Positions 22,386 through 32,403 of a stretch of 64,000 nt of DNA are shown in pieces. A model generated the notes under the pieces. The model did not search any database. It saw only the letters and a list, made by a program, of their open reading frames with translations, and was not told the origin of the DNA. The DNA is from Antedon mediterranea (lineage: Eukaryota > Echinodermata > Crinoidea > Comatulida > Antedonidae). Position 1 is the stretch's first letter. Each line of letters opens with the position of its first letter. The position numbers were made by a program, and so were the translations under genes. Where the stretch lies: assembly GCF_964355755.1 (NCBI RefSeq), contig NC_092673.1, positions 11,167,001-11,231,000 on the forward strand, given 5' to 3'.

Positions 22386-22697
22386 CACCAGTAATAAAGG
22401 AGTAATGCGCAGAATTTTGGGTTTGTAACTGCTTTTTTGTGTGTTAAGACATAGAGATGTTTTGGCTATTTTGGTGCTATGACCATGCTAGTTAATGCCA
22501 TGCTAGTTAATGCTAGTTGTTCCATTATTGGTCAAAATAGACAGTGGGACTGTTATGCTATTGAAGTCCAAGGGTTAAGTGTTACAGCTATAGCAGCTAT
22601 AGCTCGGAAAGCAGTTGTGGTTGCTACTGATATGCTATTGAAGTGTTACTGCTATTAGAAAGCAGTGTGGTCGCTACTGATATCTCAAAGAATTCGA
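22386..22697. other. Short internally repetitive stretch
   Basis: Loose direct repeats such as TGCTAGTTAATGC and GCTACTGATAT with TATTGAAGT. No gene is seen. Confidence 0.4.
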
Positions 22698-22876
22698 TCC
22701 AACTCGGCCCTAAACCGTCTCGGCCAAAGTCAAGTCGGCCCCACGTCAATTAGTCGGCCCAAGTCAAGTCGGCCCCAAGTCAACACTGCCCCACGTCAAC
22801 TCGGCCTCAAGTCAACTCGGCCTCAAGTCAACTCGGCCTCACGTCAACTCGGCCAGAAACTAATCCGTCAACTCGG
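22698..22876. repeat. Minisatellite, ~15-16 bp unit (CTCGGCCTCAAGTCAA)
   Basis: About eleven copies of CTCGGCC(T/C)CAAGTCAA, degenerate at the left (GTCGGCCCCACGTCAA) and most regular at 22795-22860. The overlapping 91-codon frame (SRPQVNSASRQLG) is a by-product. Confidence 0.9.
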
Positions 22877-23498
22877 CCTCTACAAACTATGGAACGCAAA
22901 AAGTGCTAATATAGTGGTTAATATTATAATGGCAAGATAAATAAAACATCACAGTACGGTTAGGACTAGGGCCTACATAATAGACGAAATAAAACGAAAA
23001 ATTCAATATAAATTACACACACACACTGGGCCTGATCGTTTTTCGTTTTTGATAGGTAGTATTTATTTATATTGTTTGAAATAAATAAATAAATATTTCT
23101 TCACATTTTGTATACAGAAATAACTGTCGAAGAAGACATTTTAATGAATAGGCCTAAATATAGGCCGAATAAAATAACATTAAAATCATAACAAATCAAA
23201 AGGCAAGAATACAAATTGTATAAGCATTATGGGTATAGGTTAGATGCACACACACCCAAACATGAATGTGCATTATTTTCAATTAGGCGCGCCTTACGGG
23301 TTTTTTTTGTATGACATTTTTATTTTCATTTCGTTTCTACTTCATAATTAATACGGTACACCATGGGAAGAGAGAAATTTGCTTCTATGACAGTCCATGT
23401 TGTTATTTCTCTTAATTTTAAGGTACTGTTATTTCAAACATGATACTGACGTTTGTATATAACTGTTATTTGGCTAAATAACTGTATATTCTCATGAC
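22877..23498. other. AT-rich DNA, nothing recognised
   Basis: Contains short (CA)n and (AATA)n tracts only. I see no gene here. Confidence 0.4.
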
Positions 23499-23695
23499 TA
23501 AAAGGCCTTTCACACCTGCTCCGGCACGGTTCCGGTCCGGCGACGGCAAATCCAATCGAACGTCAATGTTTCGTTTTTACGCGGCTACGCGCATATCGAT
23601 TGGTGCTTGGCCGCGTGGAGCGTCGTGAAAACGAAACATTGGCGTTCGATTCGCCGGACCGGAACCGTGCCGGAACAGGTGTGAAAGGCCCTTTA
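23499..23695. mobile_element. 197-bp palindromic MITE (GGCCTTTCACACCTG ends)
   Basis: Bounded by TAAAAGGCCTTTCACACCTG on the left and CAGGTGTGAAAGGCCCTTTA on the right. Most of the element folds back on itself (GGTTCCGGTCCGGCG against CGCCGGACCGGAACC, and AACGTCAATGTTTCG against CGAAACATTGGCGTT). A TA at each border fits a 2-bp target duplication. The right TA (23694-23695) is also the left TA of the next MITE. A 70-codon chance frame overlaps it. Confidence 0.85.
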
Positions 23696-24420
23696 AGGGG
23701 CATTCACACCTGTTCCGTTTCACGGAACGGAGAACGGCATCGTTTTGTTAGAAAATCGAAAAGCGTTAAAACAATAGCAGCGTTTACACCAAATCTGTTC
23801 CGTGAAAAATGAACGGCCGGTGAAAAACAACGGAATTGACAGATCTCTCATAACTTGTAGTTTATTATGTCAAGGGTCATGAAGTTAAAAAAGTGCGGCG
23901 GGAATTGGAGAGACATCTGATCACGAGGGGATGTGATTGTGATTTTAATGTATTAAATTATGGATTCATTGAATTTGTCATGGTGTGTGTTGTTACTATC
24001 ATCGGGAATCTTGTGCCCCGTTTTGTAATATCATCTTTAATTAAACTGACAAGATGACCGTATTGGTGAAGCGTCATTCTAAAATAATTGAAGAATTCGT
24101 CTTCATTGGTCGCTAGTTACGTTTTACCAATGTTTCAAATTGACCAAACTTCTTTCTTTCGGAACAGACCTCGTTTACCCATTTTCTTTTCCTTCTTTTG
24201 GTTAAAATTATAGCGGAAAGAATAATTTCTTCCTCACTATCATCCGATGACCATCCAGAAACGGCTGCCATTTTAACCTTTGCCCGTTGTCAAGGAATAC
24301 GTCACAAAACGGAACAGGTGTGAATGTTTGCAACGCAACGGCGAGCGGCGCGCGTCACGTTGAAAAAAACGGCGCCGTCTTCCGTTCCGCGAAACGGAAC
24401 AGGACTGTGGGAATGCCCCT
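23696..24420. mobile_element. 725-bp MITE (AGGGGCATTCACACC ends), TA-flanked
   Basis: The left end AGGGGCATTCACACCTGTTC and right end GAATGCCCCT, preceded by AAACGGAACAGGACTGTGG, are imperfect inverted repeats of about 30 bp. TA lies at 23694-23695 and 24421-24422. The interior is non-coding on inspection. It shares the TTCACACC core with the MITEs at 23499 and 1513 but not their interior. It abuts another element on each side. Confidence 0.8.
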
Positions 24421-25224
24421 TATAGACAAGTTCTATTTCCTCTGAAATATGGTGCAAGAAGCATTTTTGGGTAGAAGCTGGGATCCACTTGATTTAGGAT
24501 ATTTCGACCACGAATATGGCGGATCCCAAGCGGAATTCGGCCATCTAAGCCCTTAATTTGCATAATTAAAAATGGCGGCCATTTTTTATAATTACCCTAT
24601 ATCTCGAGAACCACTAGTCACAGATAATTAATTTTGGTTTCAAAATGTTTTAAATATATGTTTTTATATTCACTTTAATGACACACTTTCTAAAAAAATG
24701 GATGCAAGTCTTATTTCTGACATTTTGACCTTTGACCTTTATTTATCGTATCTCAGTAACCAATAATCGGAGAGACACGAAATAGGGCTCAAATTGTTCA
24801 GAAACTATACATTCATATTTATTATAATGAAATGTTTTTACAAAAAATGGCCGATTCTACAACTATTGACCTTTGAACTATTAGTCAAATATAATAATAT
24901 AATAATAATAATATAACTTTGAAAATTGTGGTCTTATGAATTTTTTTTCTTTTTAAATTGTTTAAAACATGTGTGTTTCTATCCAGTCTAATGGCACATT
25001 TTGTACAAGAATGGCCGATAGTATGGTTATTGACCTTTAAACTACAGCATAGGCCTACTGTATACTAAATATAATATAATTGCATAACTATGAAATTATT
25101 TATACACAATAATAATTAGTAAAATTATAAAATTCACTGCCATCAAATATGATGTGTTATGATTTATATAGATTTAAAAAAAAATTGAACACGCAAGTTA
25201 CATTTGTTGAAATTTGAAATTTGA

Positions 25225-25640
25225 AATTACCTGCCATCAATATGATGGTGTATGATTATAGATTTTTTTAAATGTGAACATGTCAGCTACATTTGGAAAT
25301 TACCTGCCATCAATATGATGGATTATGATTATAGATTTAAAAAAGAATTTAATCACGTAAGCTACATTTGAAAATTACCTGCCATCTCAATATGATGGAT
25401 TATGATTATAGATTTAAAAAAGAATTTGAACACATAAGCTACATTTGGAAATTTGGAAATTACCTGCCATCAATATGATGGATTATGATTGTATAGTACC
25501 TGCCATCAATATGATGGATTATGATTATAGATTTAAAAAAGAATTTGAACACGTAAGCTACATTTGAAAATTACCTGCCATCAATATGATGGATTATGAT
25601 TGTATAGATTTAAAAGAAAATGTAAACACGTAAGCTACAT
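25225..25640. repeat. Tandem array with CCATCAATATGATGG core, ~75-95 bp unit (left arm 1)
   Basis: Five to six units, each with TTACCTGCCATCAATATGAT, then GGATTATGATTATAGATTTA, an A-rich stretch, and ACACGTAAGCTACATTTG. The last unit runs straight into the end of the transposase remnant, so the array seems to have grown from the gene's 3' flank. Matching arrays lie at 27225-27500, 29160-29490 and 31070-31460. Confidence 0.85.
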
Positions 25641-25694
25641 TTGGAATGAACATGTTAAGGGCATCAGTTTAAGATCATTCATGCAAAGGTTTCC

Positions 25695-25990
25695 GTCATC
25701 TTTAGCGTTGTTTACAGCGGCATAAAGCTGTACATGGTAGTTTTGACTTCTTGCACCTACATCTATTGGTTATGCATCGTGTCTTGCATCCACAATAAAT
25801 CATCTCTAACGAAGCAGTAGGAATAGCTTCATTTTTCAGAAGCACTGGTTGAAGTTTACCATTAGATAGCTCCCAACCAAAATCTGTTGGTGATGGCAAA
25901 TGCTGGATTGGCGATACAGCTTTTTTCCATACGAGTGCTTGGAAGTGTGCTCTTTTTATATGTTGGTGCACTGCATCGCTTGTTGGAGGT
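25695..25990 (-). pseudogene. CXC-domain transposase C-terminus, left arm copy of element 1
   Basis: The - strand translation shows HQHIKRAHFQALVWKKAV, then LPSPTDFGWELSNGKLQPVL and a cysteine array MIYCGCKTRCITNRCRCKKS followed by KLPCTALCRC. The C-G-C, C-x3-C-x-C, C-x4-C-x3-C-x-C pattern resembles a tesmin/TSO1-type CXC zinc-binding domain. A one-base insertion after the last Cys pair ends the frame early as KQR. The same region in the other arm copies continues to MNDLKL..TCSFQM. Confidence 0.75.
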
Positions 25991-26029
25991 AATGCCTCTG
26001 TTTTTTTTGGTTTTTTTTAAAGCCTAACT

Positions 26030-26775
26030 CCATTGGTAATTTTAACTTGACCAACACCGTAAACGTAGCAAATGAATCCTTCCGATTTCATAATAACTTG
26101 GTCACTGATAGGTTTTCTCCCAGGTCTTTAATTAGTTCATAATTTTGTTTTAATACTTCCCATGCCGATGCCTTTGAGTGACCACTTAGATATGAACAGG
26201 GAAGAGTTAAATTACTGTATGTATGTATTAATGTAATTTAACTCTTCCCTGGATATGAGGTAGTATTGCTTCCACTAATAGTGTGGAATGGAATCAGTGC
26301 TTTTGCATAACCCCCGGGCAAGGCTTGAAAAATGTCTTTTATATTATAGATACTTTCTTTTTTTGGATGTCGCTGTCATCATCCATTTGGATACCATGCT
26401 TTGGTAGTGAGACACTAGAATCACTAGTACGCCTGTATCCCTAGAAGCAACTACAACTGTGTCGTATCGGACATTGGCAGCATGACAAGTCTCGTGTCCG
26501 ATTCTTCATGATCTGCGACCAGAGACAACGTATTCGTGTAGACTTTTGATGATTTAACAACTGATTCTTTCATAAATCCACCAGCTGTGACAATTTCTTT
26601 GTCTATAGGAGCTTGACAAATCAACTCCTCTGATAGAAATCGTGCCAGATCTGCTTTATTATCTTGTAATGCCAAAAAGTTTGACCAGCAATTTGGCAGC
26701 GGTATTTCACCACTTTCTATAATTCGACGAATTGGTCTCTGTGTTTTGGTTCATCTTTGTCTAGTGGTGTCCTTT
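26030..26775 (-). pseudogene. XPG-like nuclease segment of transposase, element 1 (inactivated)
   Basis: The - strand frames read DNKADLARFLSEELICQAPI, then KEIVTAGGFMKES, ADHEESDTRLV, DTGVLVILVSH, ALIPFHTISGSNTTS and, after a small insertion, SGHSKASAWEVLKQNYELIK. The expected acidic pair of the nuclease-like core (DTD and GCD, as in the sister copy at 29885-30640) is changed to DTG and GSN. Several frameshifts are present, so it cannot be a working enzyme. XPG/FEN1 kinship is inferred from the 'DTDVL...H...GCDTTS' pattern, not from a search. Confidence 0.65.
26197..26251. mobile_element. 55-bp hAT-like micro-MITE inside transposase remnant (element 1)
   Basis: CAGGGAAGAGTTAAATTAC and GTAATTTAACTCTTCCCTG are perfect 19-bp inverted repeats around a 17-bp loop of TGTATGTA type. 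Outside lie GATATGAA (26189-26196) and GATATGAG (26252-26259), an 8-bp duplication with one mismatch. It interrupts the transposase reading frame right after the TTSY codons. The identical insertion is present in element 2. Confidence 0.85.
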
Positions 26776-26811
26776 ATCGACAGTTTTAAGTTAGGCATGC
26801 CATGTTAAAAA

Positions 26812-27197
26812 AAAAAAAAAAACCAGAGGCATTACCTCCAACAAGCGATGCAGTGCACCAGCATATAAAAAGAGCACACTTCCAAGCACTCGTATTGAAA
26901 AAAGCTGTATCGCCAATCCAGCATTTGCCATCACCAACAGATTTTGGTTGGGAGCTATCTAATGGTAAACTTCAACCAGTGCTTCTGAAAAATGAAGCTA
27001 TTCCTACTGCTTCGTTAGAGATGATTTATTGTGGCTGCAAGACACGATGCATAACCATATAGATGTAGGTACAAGAAGTCAAAACTACCATGTACAGCTT
27101 TATGCTGCTGTAACAACGCTAACAAAGATGACGGAAACCTTTGCATGATGAATGATCTTAAACTGATGCCCTTAACATGTTCATTCCAAATGTAGCT
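26812..27197 (+). pseudogene. CXC-domain transposase C-terminus, right arm copy of element 1
   Basis: Inverted copy of 25695-25990, preceded by a long A tract. It reads PEALPPTSDAVHQHIKRAHF, then LPSPTDFGWELSNGK and EMIYCGCKTRCIT. A short deletion in the codons for 'NRCRC' (near 27055) breaks the frame, after which CTALC-like sequence and MNDLKLMPLTCSFQM follow in other frames. Confidence 0.75.
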
Positions 27198-27224
27198 TAC
27201 GTGTTCACATTTTCTTTCAAACCT

Positions 27225-27500
27225 ATACAATCATAATCCATCATATTGATGGCAGGTAATTTCCAAATTTCCAAATGTAGCTGACGTGTTCAAATTCTTT
27301 TTTAAATCTATAATCATAATCCATCATATTGATGGCAGGTAATTTTCAAATGTAGCTTACATGTTCAAATTCTTTTTTAAATCTATAATCATAATCCATC
27401 AAATTGTTAGCAGGTAATTTCCAAATGTAGCTGACATGTTCACATTTTTAAAAATCTATAATCATACTCCATCATATTGATGGCAGGTAATTTCAAATTT
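27225..27500. repeat. CCATCATATTGATGG tandem array (right arm 1)
   Basis: Inverted counterpart of the array at 25225-25640, three to four units. One unit carries TCAAATTGTTAGCAGG instead of TCATATTGATGGCAGG. Confidence 0.85.
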
Positions 27501-28299
27501 CAAATTTCAACAAATGTAACTTGCGTGTTCAAATTTTTTTTTAAATCTATATAAATCATAACACATCATATTTGATGGCAGTGAATTTGATAATTTTACT
27601 AATTATTATTGTGTATAAATAATTTCATAGTTATGCAATTATATTATATTTAGTATACAGTAGGCCTATGCTGTAAAGGTCAATAACCATACTATCGGCC
27701 ATTCTTGTACAAAATGTGCCATTAGACTGGATAGAAACACACATGTTTTAAACAATTTAAAAAGAAAAAAAAATTCATAAGACCACAATTTTCAAAGTTA
27801 TATTATTATTATATTATTATATTTGACTAATAGTTCAAAGGTCAATAGTTGTAGAATCGGCCATTTTTTGTAAAAACATTTCATTATAATAAATATGAAT
27901 GTATAGTTTCTGAACAATTTGAGCCCTATTTCGTGTCTCTCCGATTATTGGTTACTGAGATACGATAAATAAAGGTCAAAGGTCAAAATGTCAGAAATAA
28001 GACTTGCATCCATTTTTTGAGAAAGTGTGTCATTAAAGTGAATATAAAAACATATATTTAAAACATTTTGAGACCAAAATTAATTATCTGTGACTAGTGG
28101 TTCTCGAGATATAGGGTAATTATAAAAAATGGCCGCCATTTTTAATTATGCAAATTAAGGGCTTAGATGGCCGAATTCCGCTTGGGATCCGCCATATTCG
28201 TAATCAGCGAGGTCGAAATATCCTAAATCAAGTGGATCCCAGCTTCTACCCAAAAATGCTTCTTGCACCATATTTCAGAGGAAATAGAACTTGTCTATA

Positions 28300-28352
28300 C
28301 TGGTTGTATCACTATTTGAGACATAGTGAGCCGGAGGTTGCACCTACTGTAC
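28300..28352. repeat. Duplicated flank between foldback elements 1 and 2
   Basis: CTGGTTGTATCACTATTTGA and GAGCCGGAGGTTGCACCTAC here recur right after element 2 at 32261-32308. Element and flank were therefore duplicated together. Confidence 0.85.
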
Positions 28353-29159
28353 TAGACAGGTTCCATTTCTCAAAAAACGGCCTAGAAAACGAATCAAGAA
28401 GCATTTTTGGGTAGAAGCTGGGATCCACTTGATTTAGGATATTTCGACCTCGCTGATTACGAATATGGCGGATCCCAAGCGAAATTCGGCCATCTAAGCC
28501 CTTAATTTGCATAAATAAAAATGGCGGCCATTTTTAATAATTACCTTATATCTCGAGAACCACTAGTCACAGATAATTAATTTTGGTCTCAAAATGTTTT
28601 AAATATATGTTTTTATATTCACTTTAATGACACATTTTCTAAAAAAATGGATGCAAGTCTTATTTCTGACATTTTGACCTTTGACCTTGATTTATCGTAT
28701 CTCAGTAACCAATAATCGGAGAGACACGAAATAGGGCTCAAATTGTTCAGAAACTATACATTCATATTTATTATAATGAAATGTTTTTACAAAAAATGGC
28801 CGATTCTACAACTATTGACCTTTGAACTATTAGTCAAATATAATAATATAACTTTGAAAATTGTGGTCTTATGAATTTTTTTTTCTTTTTAAATTGTTTA
28901 AAACATGTGTGTTTCTATCCTGTCTAATGGCACATTTTGTACAAGAATGGCCGATAGTATGGTTATTGACCTTTAAACTATAGCATAGGCCTACTGTATA
29001 CTAAATAATATAATTGCATAACTATGAAATTATTTATACACAATAATAATTAGTAAAATTATAAAATTCATTGCCATCAAATATTATGTGTTATGATTTA
29101 TATAGATTTAAAAAAAAATTGAACGCGCAAGTTACATTTGTTGAAATTTGAAATTTGAA

Positions 29160-29490
29160 ATTACCTGCCATCAATATGATGGAGTATGATTATAGATTTT
29201 TTTAAATGTGAACATGTCAGCTACATTTGGAAATTAACTGCCATCAATATGATGGATTATGATTATAGATTTAAAAAAGAATTTGAACACATCAGCTACA
29301 TTTGGAAATTTGGAAATTACCTGCCATCAATATGATGGATTATGATTGTATAGAGGCCTACCTGCCATCAATATGATGGATTATGATTATAGATTTAAAA
29401 AAGAATTTGAACACGTACTAAGCTACATTTGAAAATTACCTGCCATCAATATGATGGATTATGATTGTATAGATTTAAAAGAAAATGTGA
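29160..29490. repeat. CCATCAATATGATGG tandem array (left arm 2)
   Basis: Four units of the same repeat as at 25225-25640. One junction reads TAGAGGCCTACCTGCC in place of the usual spacer. Confidence 0.85.
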
Positions 29491-29499
29491 ACACGTAAG

Positions 29500-29955
29500 C
29501 TACATTTGGAATGAACATGTTAAGGGAATCAGTTTAAGATCATTCATGCAAAGGTTTCCGTCATCTTTAGCGTTGTTACAGCGGCATAAAGCTGTACATG
29601 GTAGTTTTGACTTCTTGCACCTACATCTATTGGTTATGCATCGTGTCTTGCATCCACAATAAATCATCTCTAACGAAGCAGTAGGAATAGTTTCATTTTT
29701 CAGAAGCACTGGTTGAAGTTTACCATTAGATAGCTCCCACCCAAAATCTGTTGGTGATGGCAAATGCTGGATTGGCGATACAGCTTTTTTCCATACGAGT
29801 GCTTGGAAGTGTGCTCTTTTTATATGTTGGTGCACTGCATCGCTTGTTGGAGGTAATGCCTCCGGTTTTGTTTTTTTTTTTAAAAGCCTAACTTCATTGG
29901 TACTTTTAACTTGACAAACACCGTAAACGTAGCAAATGAATCTTTCCGATTTCAT
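29500..29955 (-). pseudogene. CXC-domain transposase C-terminus, left arm copy of element 2 (open 151 codons)
   Basis: The longest uninterrupted copy. It begins MKSERFICYVYGVCQVKST, passes KPEALPPTSDAVHQHIKRAH and DFGWELSNGKLQPVLLKN, and carries the full cysteine cluster CGCKTRCITNRCRCKKSKL, CTALCRCNNAKDDGNLC before ending LTCSFQM. Ten or more cysteines fit a tesmin/TSO1-like CXC fold. The methionine is internal to the ancestral protein, since the nuclease-like part lies upstream at 29960-30640 with frame breaks between. Confidence 0.7.
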
Positions 29956-29959
29956 AATA

Positions 29960-30640
29960 ACTTGGTCACTGATAGGTTTTCTCCCAGGTCTTTAATTAGT
30001 TCATAATTTTTTGTAATACTTCCCATGCCGATGCCTTTGAGTGACCACTTAGATATGAACAGGGAAGAGTTAAATTACTGTATGTATGTATTAATGTAAT
30101 TTAACTCTTCCCTGGATATGAGGTAGTATCGCATCCACTAATAGTGTGGAATGGAATCAGTGCTTTTGCATAACCCTCGGGCAAGGCTTGAAAAATGTCT
30201 TTTATAGATACTTTCTTTTTTTTGGATGTCCCTGTCATCATCCATTTGGATACCATTCTTTGGTAGTGAGACACTAGAATCACTAGTACGTCTGTATCCC
30301 TAGAAGCAACTACAACTGTGTCGTATCGGACATTGGCAGCATGACAAGTCTCGTGTCGATTCTTCATGATCTGCGACCAGAGACAACGTATTCGTGTAGA
30401 CTTTTGATGATTTAAAAACTGATTCTTTCATAAATCCACCAGCTGTGACAATTTCTTTGTCTATAGGAGCTTGACGAATCAACTCCTCTGATAGAAATCG
30501 TGCCAGATCTGCTTTATTATCTTGTAATGCCAAAAAGTTTGACCAGCAATTTGGCAGCGGTATTTCACCACTTTCTATAATTCGACGAATTGGTCTCTGT
30601 GTTTTGGTTCATCTTTGTCTAGTGGTGCCCTTTATCGACA
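29960..30640 (-). pseudogene. XPG-like nuclease segment of transposase, element 2
   Basis: - strand frames: MALQDNKADLARFLSEELIR, then APIDKEIVTAGGFMKES, SLVADHEES and, after a one-base loss, CHAANVRYDTVVVASRDTDV, LVILVSHYQRMVSKWMMTGT, EGYAKALIPFHTISGCDTTS. The DTD and GCDTTS motifs are intact, unlike in element 1. They resemble the acidic active-site blocks of XPG/FEN1-type nucleases, and an XPG-like domain is described for Academ transposons. The frame is broken by a deletion near 30355 and by the micro-MITE, so it is a pseudogene. Confidence 0.7.
30060..30114. mobile_element. 55-bp hAT-like micro-MITE inside transposase remnant (element 2)
   Basis: Same sequence, length and position as 26197-26251, with GATATGAA and GATATGAG outside. 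Confidence 0.85.
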
Positions 30641-30679
30641 GTTTTAAGTTAGGCATGCCATGTTAAAAAAAAACAAAAC

Positions 30680-31044
30680 CAGAGGCATTACCTCCAACAA
30701 GCGATGCAGTGCACCAACATATAAAAAGAGCACACTTCCAAGCACTCGTATGGAAAAAAGCTGTATCGCCAATCCAGCATTTGCCATCACCAACAGATTT
30801 TGGGTGGGAGCTATCTAATGGTAAACTTCAACCAGTGCTTATGAAAAATGAAGCTATTCCTGCTGCTTCGTTAGAGATGATTTACTGTGGATGCAAGACA
30901 CGATGCATAACCAATAGATGTAGGTGCAAGAAGTCAAAACTACCATGTACAGCTTTATGCCGCTGTAACAACGCTAAAGATAACGGAAACCTTTGCATGA
31001 ATGATCTTAAACTGATGCCCTTAACATGTTCATTCCAAATGTAG
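30680..31044 (+). pseudogene. CXC-domain transposase C-terminus, right arm copy of element 2
   Basis: Inverted copy, open for 111 codons from MHQHIKRAHFQALVWKKAVS to LTCSFQM, with the complete cysteine cluster (CGCKTRCITNRCRCKKSKL, CTALCRCNNAKDNGNLC). The left and right copies differ by a few codons (LLKNE against LMKNE, KDDGN against KDNGN). Confidence 0.75.
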
Positions 31045-31069
31045 CTTACGTGTTCACATTTTCTTTTAA

Positions 31070-31460
31070 ATCTATACAATCATAATCCATCATATTGATG
31101 GTAGGTAATTTTCAAATGTAGCTTAGTACGTGTTCAAATTCTTTTTTAAATCTATAATCATAATCCATCATATTGATGGCAGGTAGGCCTACTATACAAT
31201 CATAATCCATCATATTGATGGCAGGTAATTTCCAAATTTCCAAATGTAGCTGATGTGTTCAAATTCTTTTTTAAATCTATAATCATAATCCATCATATTG
31301 ATGGCAGGTAATTTTCAAATGTAGATTACGTGTTCAAATTCTTTTTTAAATCTATAATCATAATTCATCATATTGATGGCAGGTAATTTCCAAATGTAGC
31401 TGACATGTTCACATTTTAAAAAATCTATAATCATACTCCATCATATTGATGGCAGGTAAT
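31070..31460. repeat. CCATCATATTGATGG tandem array (right arm 2)
   Basis: Five units, inverted relative to 29160-29490; one spacer is the abbreviated TAGGCCTACTATACAATC form. Confidence 0.85.
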
Positions 31461-32260
31461 TTCAAATTTCAAATTTCAACAAATGTAACTTGCGTGTTCA
31501 AATTTTTTTTAAATCTATATAAATCATAACACATAATATTTGATGGCAGTGAATTTTATAATTTTACTAATTATTATTGTGTATAAATAATTTCATAGTT
31601 ATGCAATTATATTATATTTAGTATACAGTAGGCCTATGCTATAGTTTAAAGGTCAATAACCATACTATCGGCCATTCTTGTACAAAATGTGCCATTAGAC
31701 TGGATAGAAACACAAATGTTTTAAACAATTTAAAAAGAAAAAAAATTCATAAGACCACAATTTTCAAAGTTATATTATTATATTTGACTAATAGTTCAAA
31801 GGTCAATAGTTGTAGAATTGGCCATTTTTTGTAAAAACATTTCATTATAATAAATATGAATGTATAGTTTCTGAAAAATTTGAGCCCTATTTCGTGTCTC
31901 TCCGATTATTGGTTACTGAGATACGATAAATCAAGGTCAAAGGTCAAAATGTCAGAAATAAGACTTGCATCCATTTTTTGAGAAAATTTGTCATTAAAGT
32001 GAATATAAAAACATATATTTAAAACATTTTGAGACAAAAATTTATTATCTGTGACTAGTGGTTCTCGAGATATAGGGTAATTATAAAAAATGGCCGCCAT
32101 TTTCAATTATGCAAATTAAGGGCTTAGATGGCCGAATTTCGCTTGGGATCCGCCATATTCGTAATCAGCGAGGTCAAAATATCCTAAATCAAGTGAATCC
32201 CAGCTTCTACCCAAAAATGCTTCTTACACCATATTTCAGAGGAAATAGAACTTGTCTATA

Positions 32261-32403
32261 CTGGTTGTATCACTATTTGAGATAGCTGAGCCGGAGGTTG
32301 CACCTACTGGTTGTGTTACTGCTTGAGATACAGTTAGCCTGTGGTACACCCTGTGGTTGTGATACTGCTTTGCTGGTGGGTACACCTATTAGCCAGTGCA
32401 GTG
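32261..32403. repeat. Degenerate ~55-60 bp repeats next to element 2
   Basis: Units of CTGGTTGT(A/G)T(C/T)ACT.(C/T)TTGAGATA followed by CTGAGCC or TTAGCCTG and GGTTGCACC or GGTACACC. They grade into the next array. Confidence 0.6.

Larger units (their letters stand above)
24421..28299. mobile_element. Foldback element 1, Academ-like transposon derivative (3.9 kb)
   Basis: Ends TATAGACAAGTTCTATTTCC and its reverse complement at 28280-28299 enclose two inverted arms of about 1.5 kb (24421-25995 and 26812-28299) around a single-copy centre (about 26000-26800). Each arm holds, from outside in, DR1-module repeats, a CCATCAATATGATGG tandem array, and the last exon-like piece of a transposase with a CXC cysteine cluster. 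The centre carries the preceding part of the same protein on the - strand. This gives two inverted copies of the gene's 3' end and one copy of its middle. An XPG-like nuclease plus Cys-rich finger is, to my knowledge, the make-up of Academ transposases. The TATA at each end could be the target duplication or part of the TIR. Confidence 0.75.
28353..32260. mobile_element. Foldback element 2, tandem duplicate of element 1 (3.9 kb)
   Basis: Same architecture as 24421-28299: left arm about 28353-29880, centre 29885-30660, right arm 30666-32260, ending CTTGTCTATA. The leftmost 45 bp (TAGACAGGTTCCATTTCTC) differ from element 1, perhaps by exchange with a relative. Beyond that, the two units look almost identical over kilobases and share the 55-bp micro-MITE, so duplication came after that insertion. 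They differ by small indels and by the nuclease residues noted for element 1. Confidence 0.75.

Noticed and set aside
23600-23812. 70-codon frame across two MITEs
   Set aside because: Spans a palindromic element and its neighbour; composition follows the TIRs.
25225-25640. CRISPR-like look of regularly spaced CCATCAATATGATGG
   Set aside because: The spacers are themselves repeated and the context is a eukaryotic transposon arm; no cas genes.
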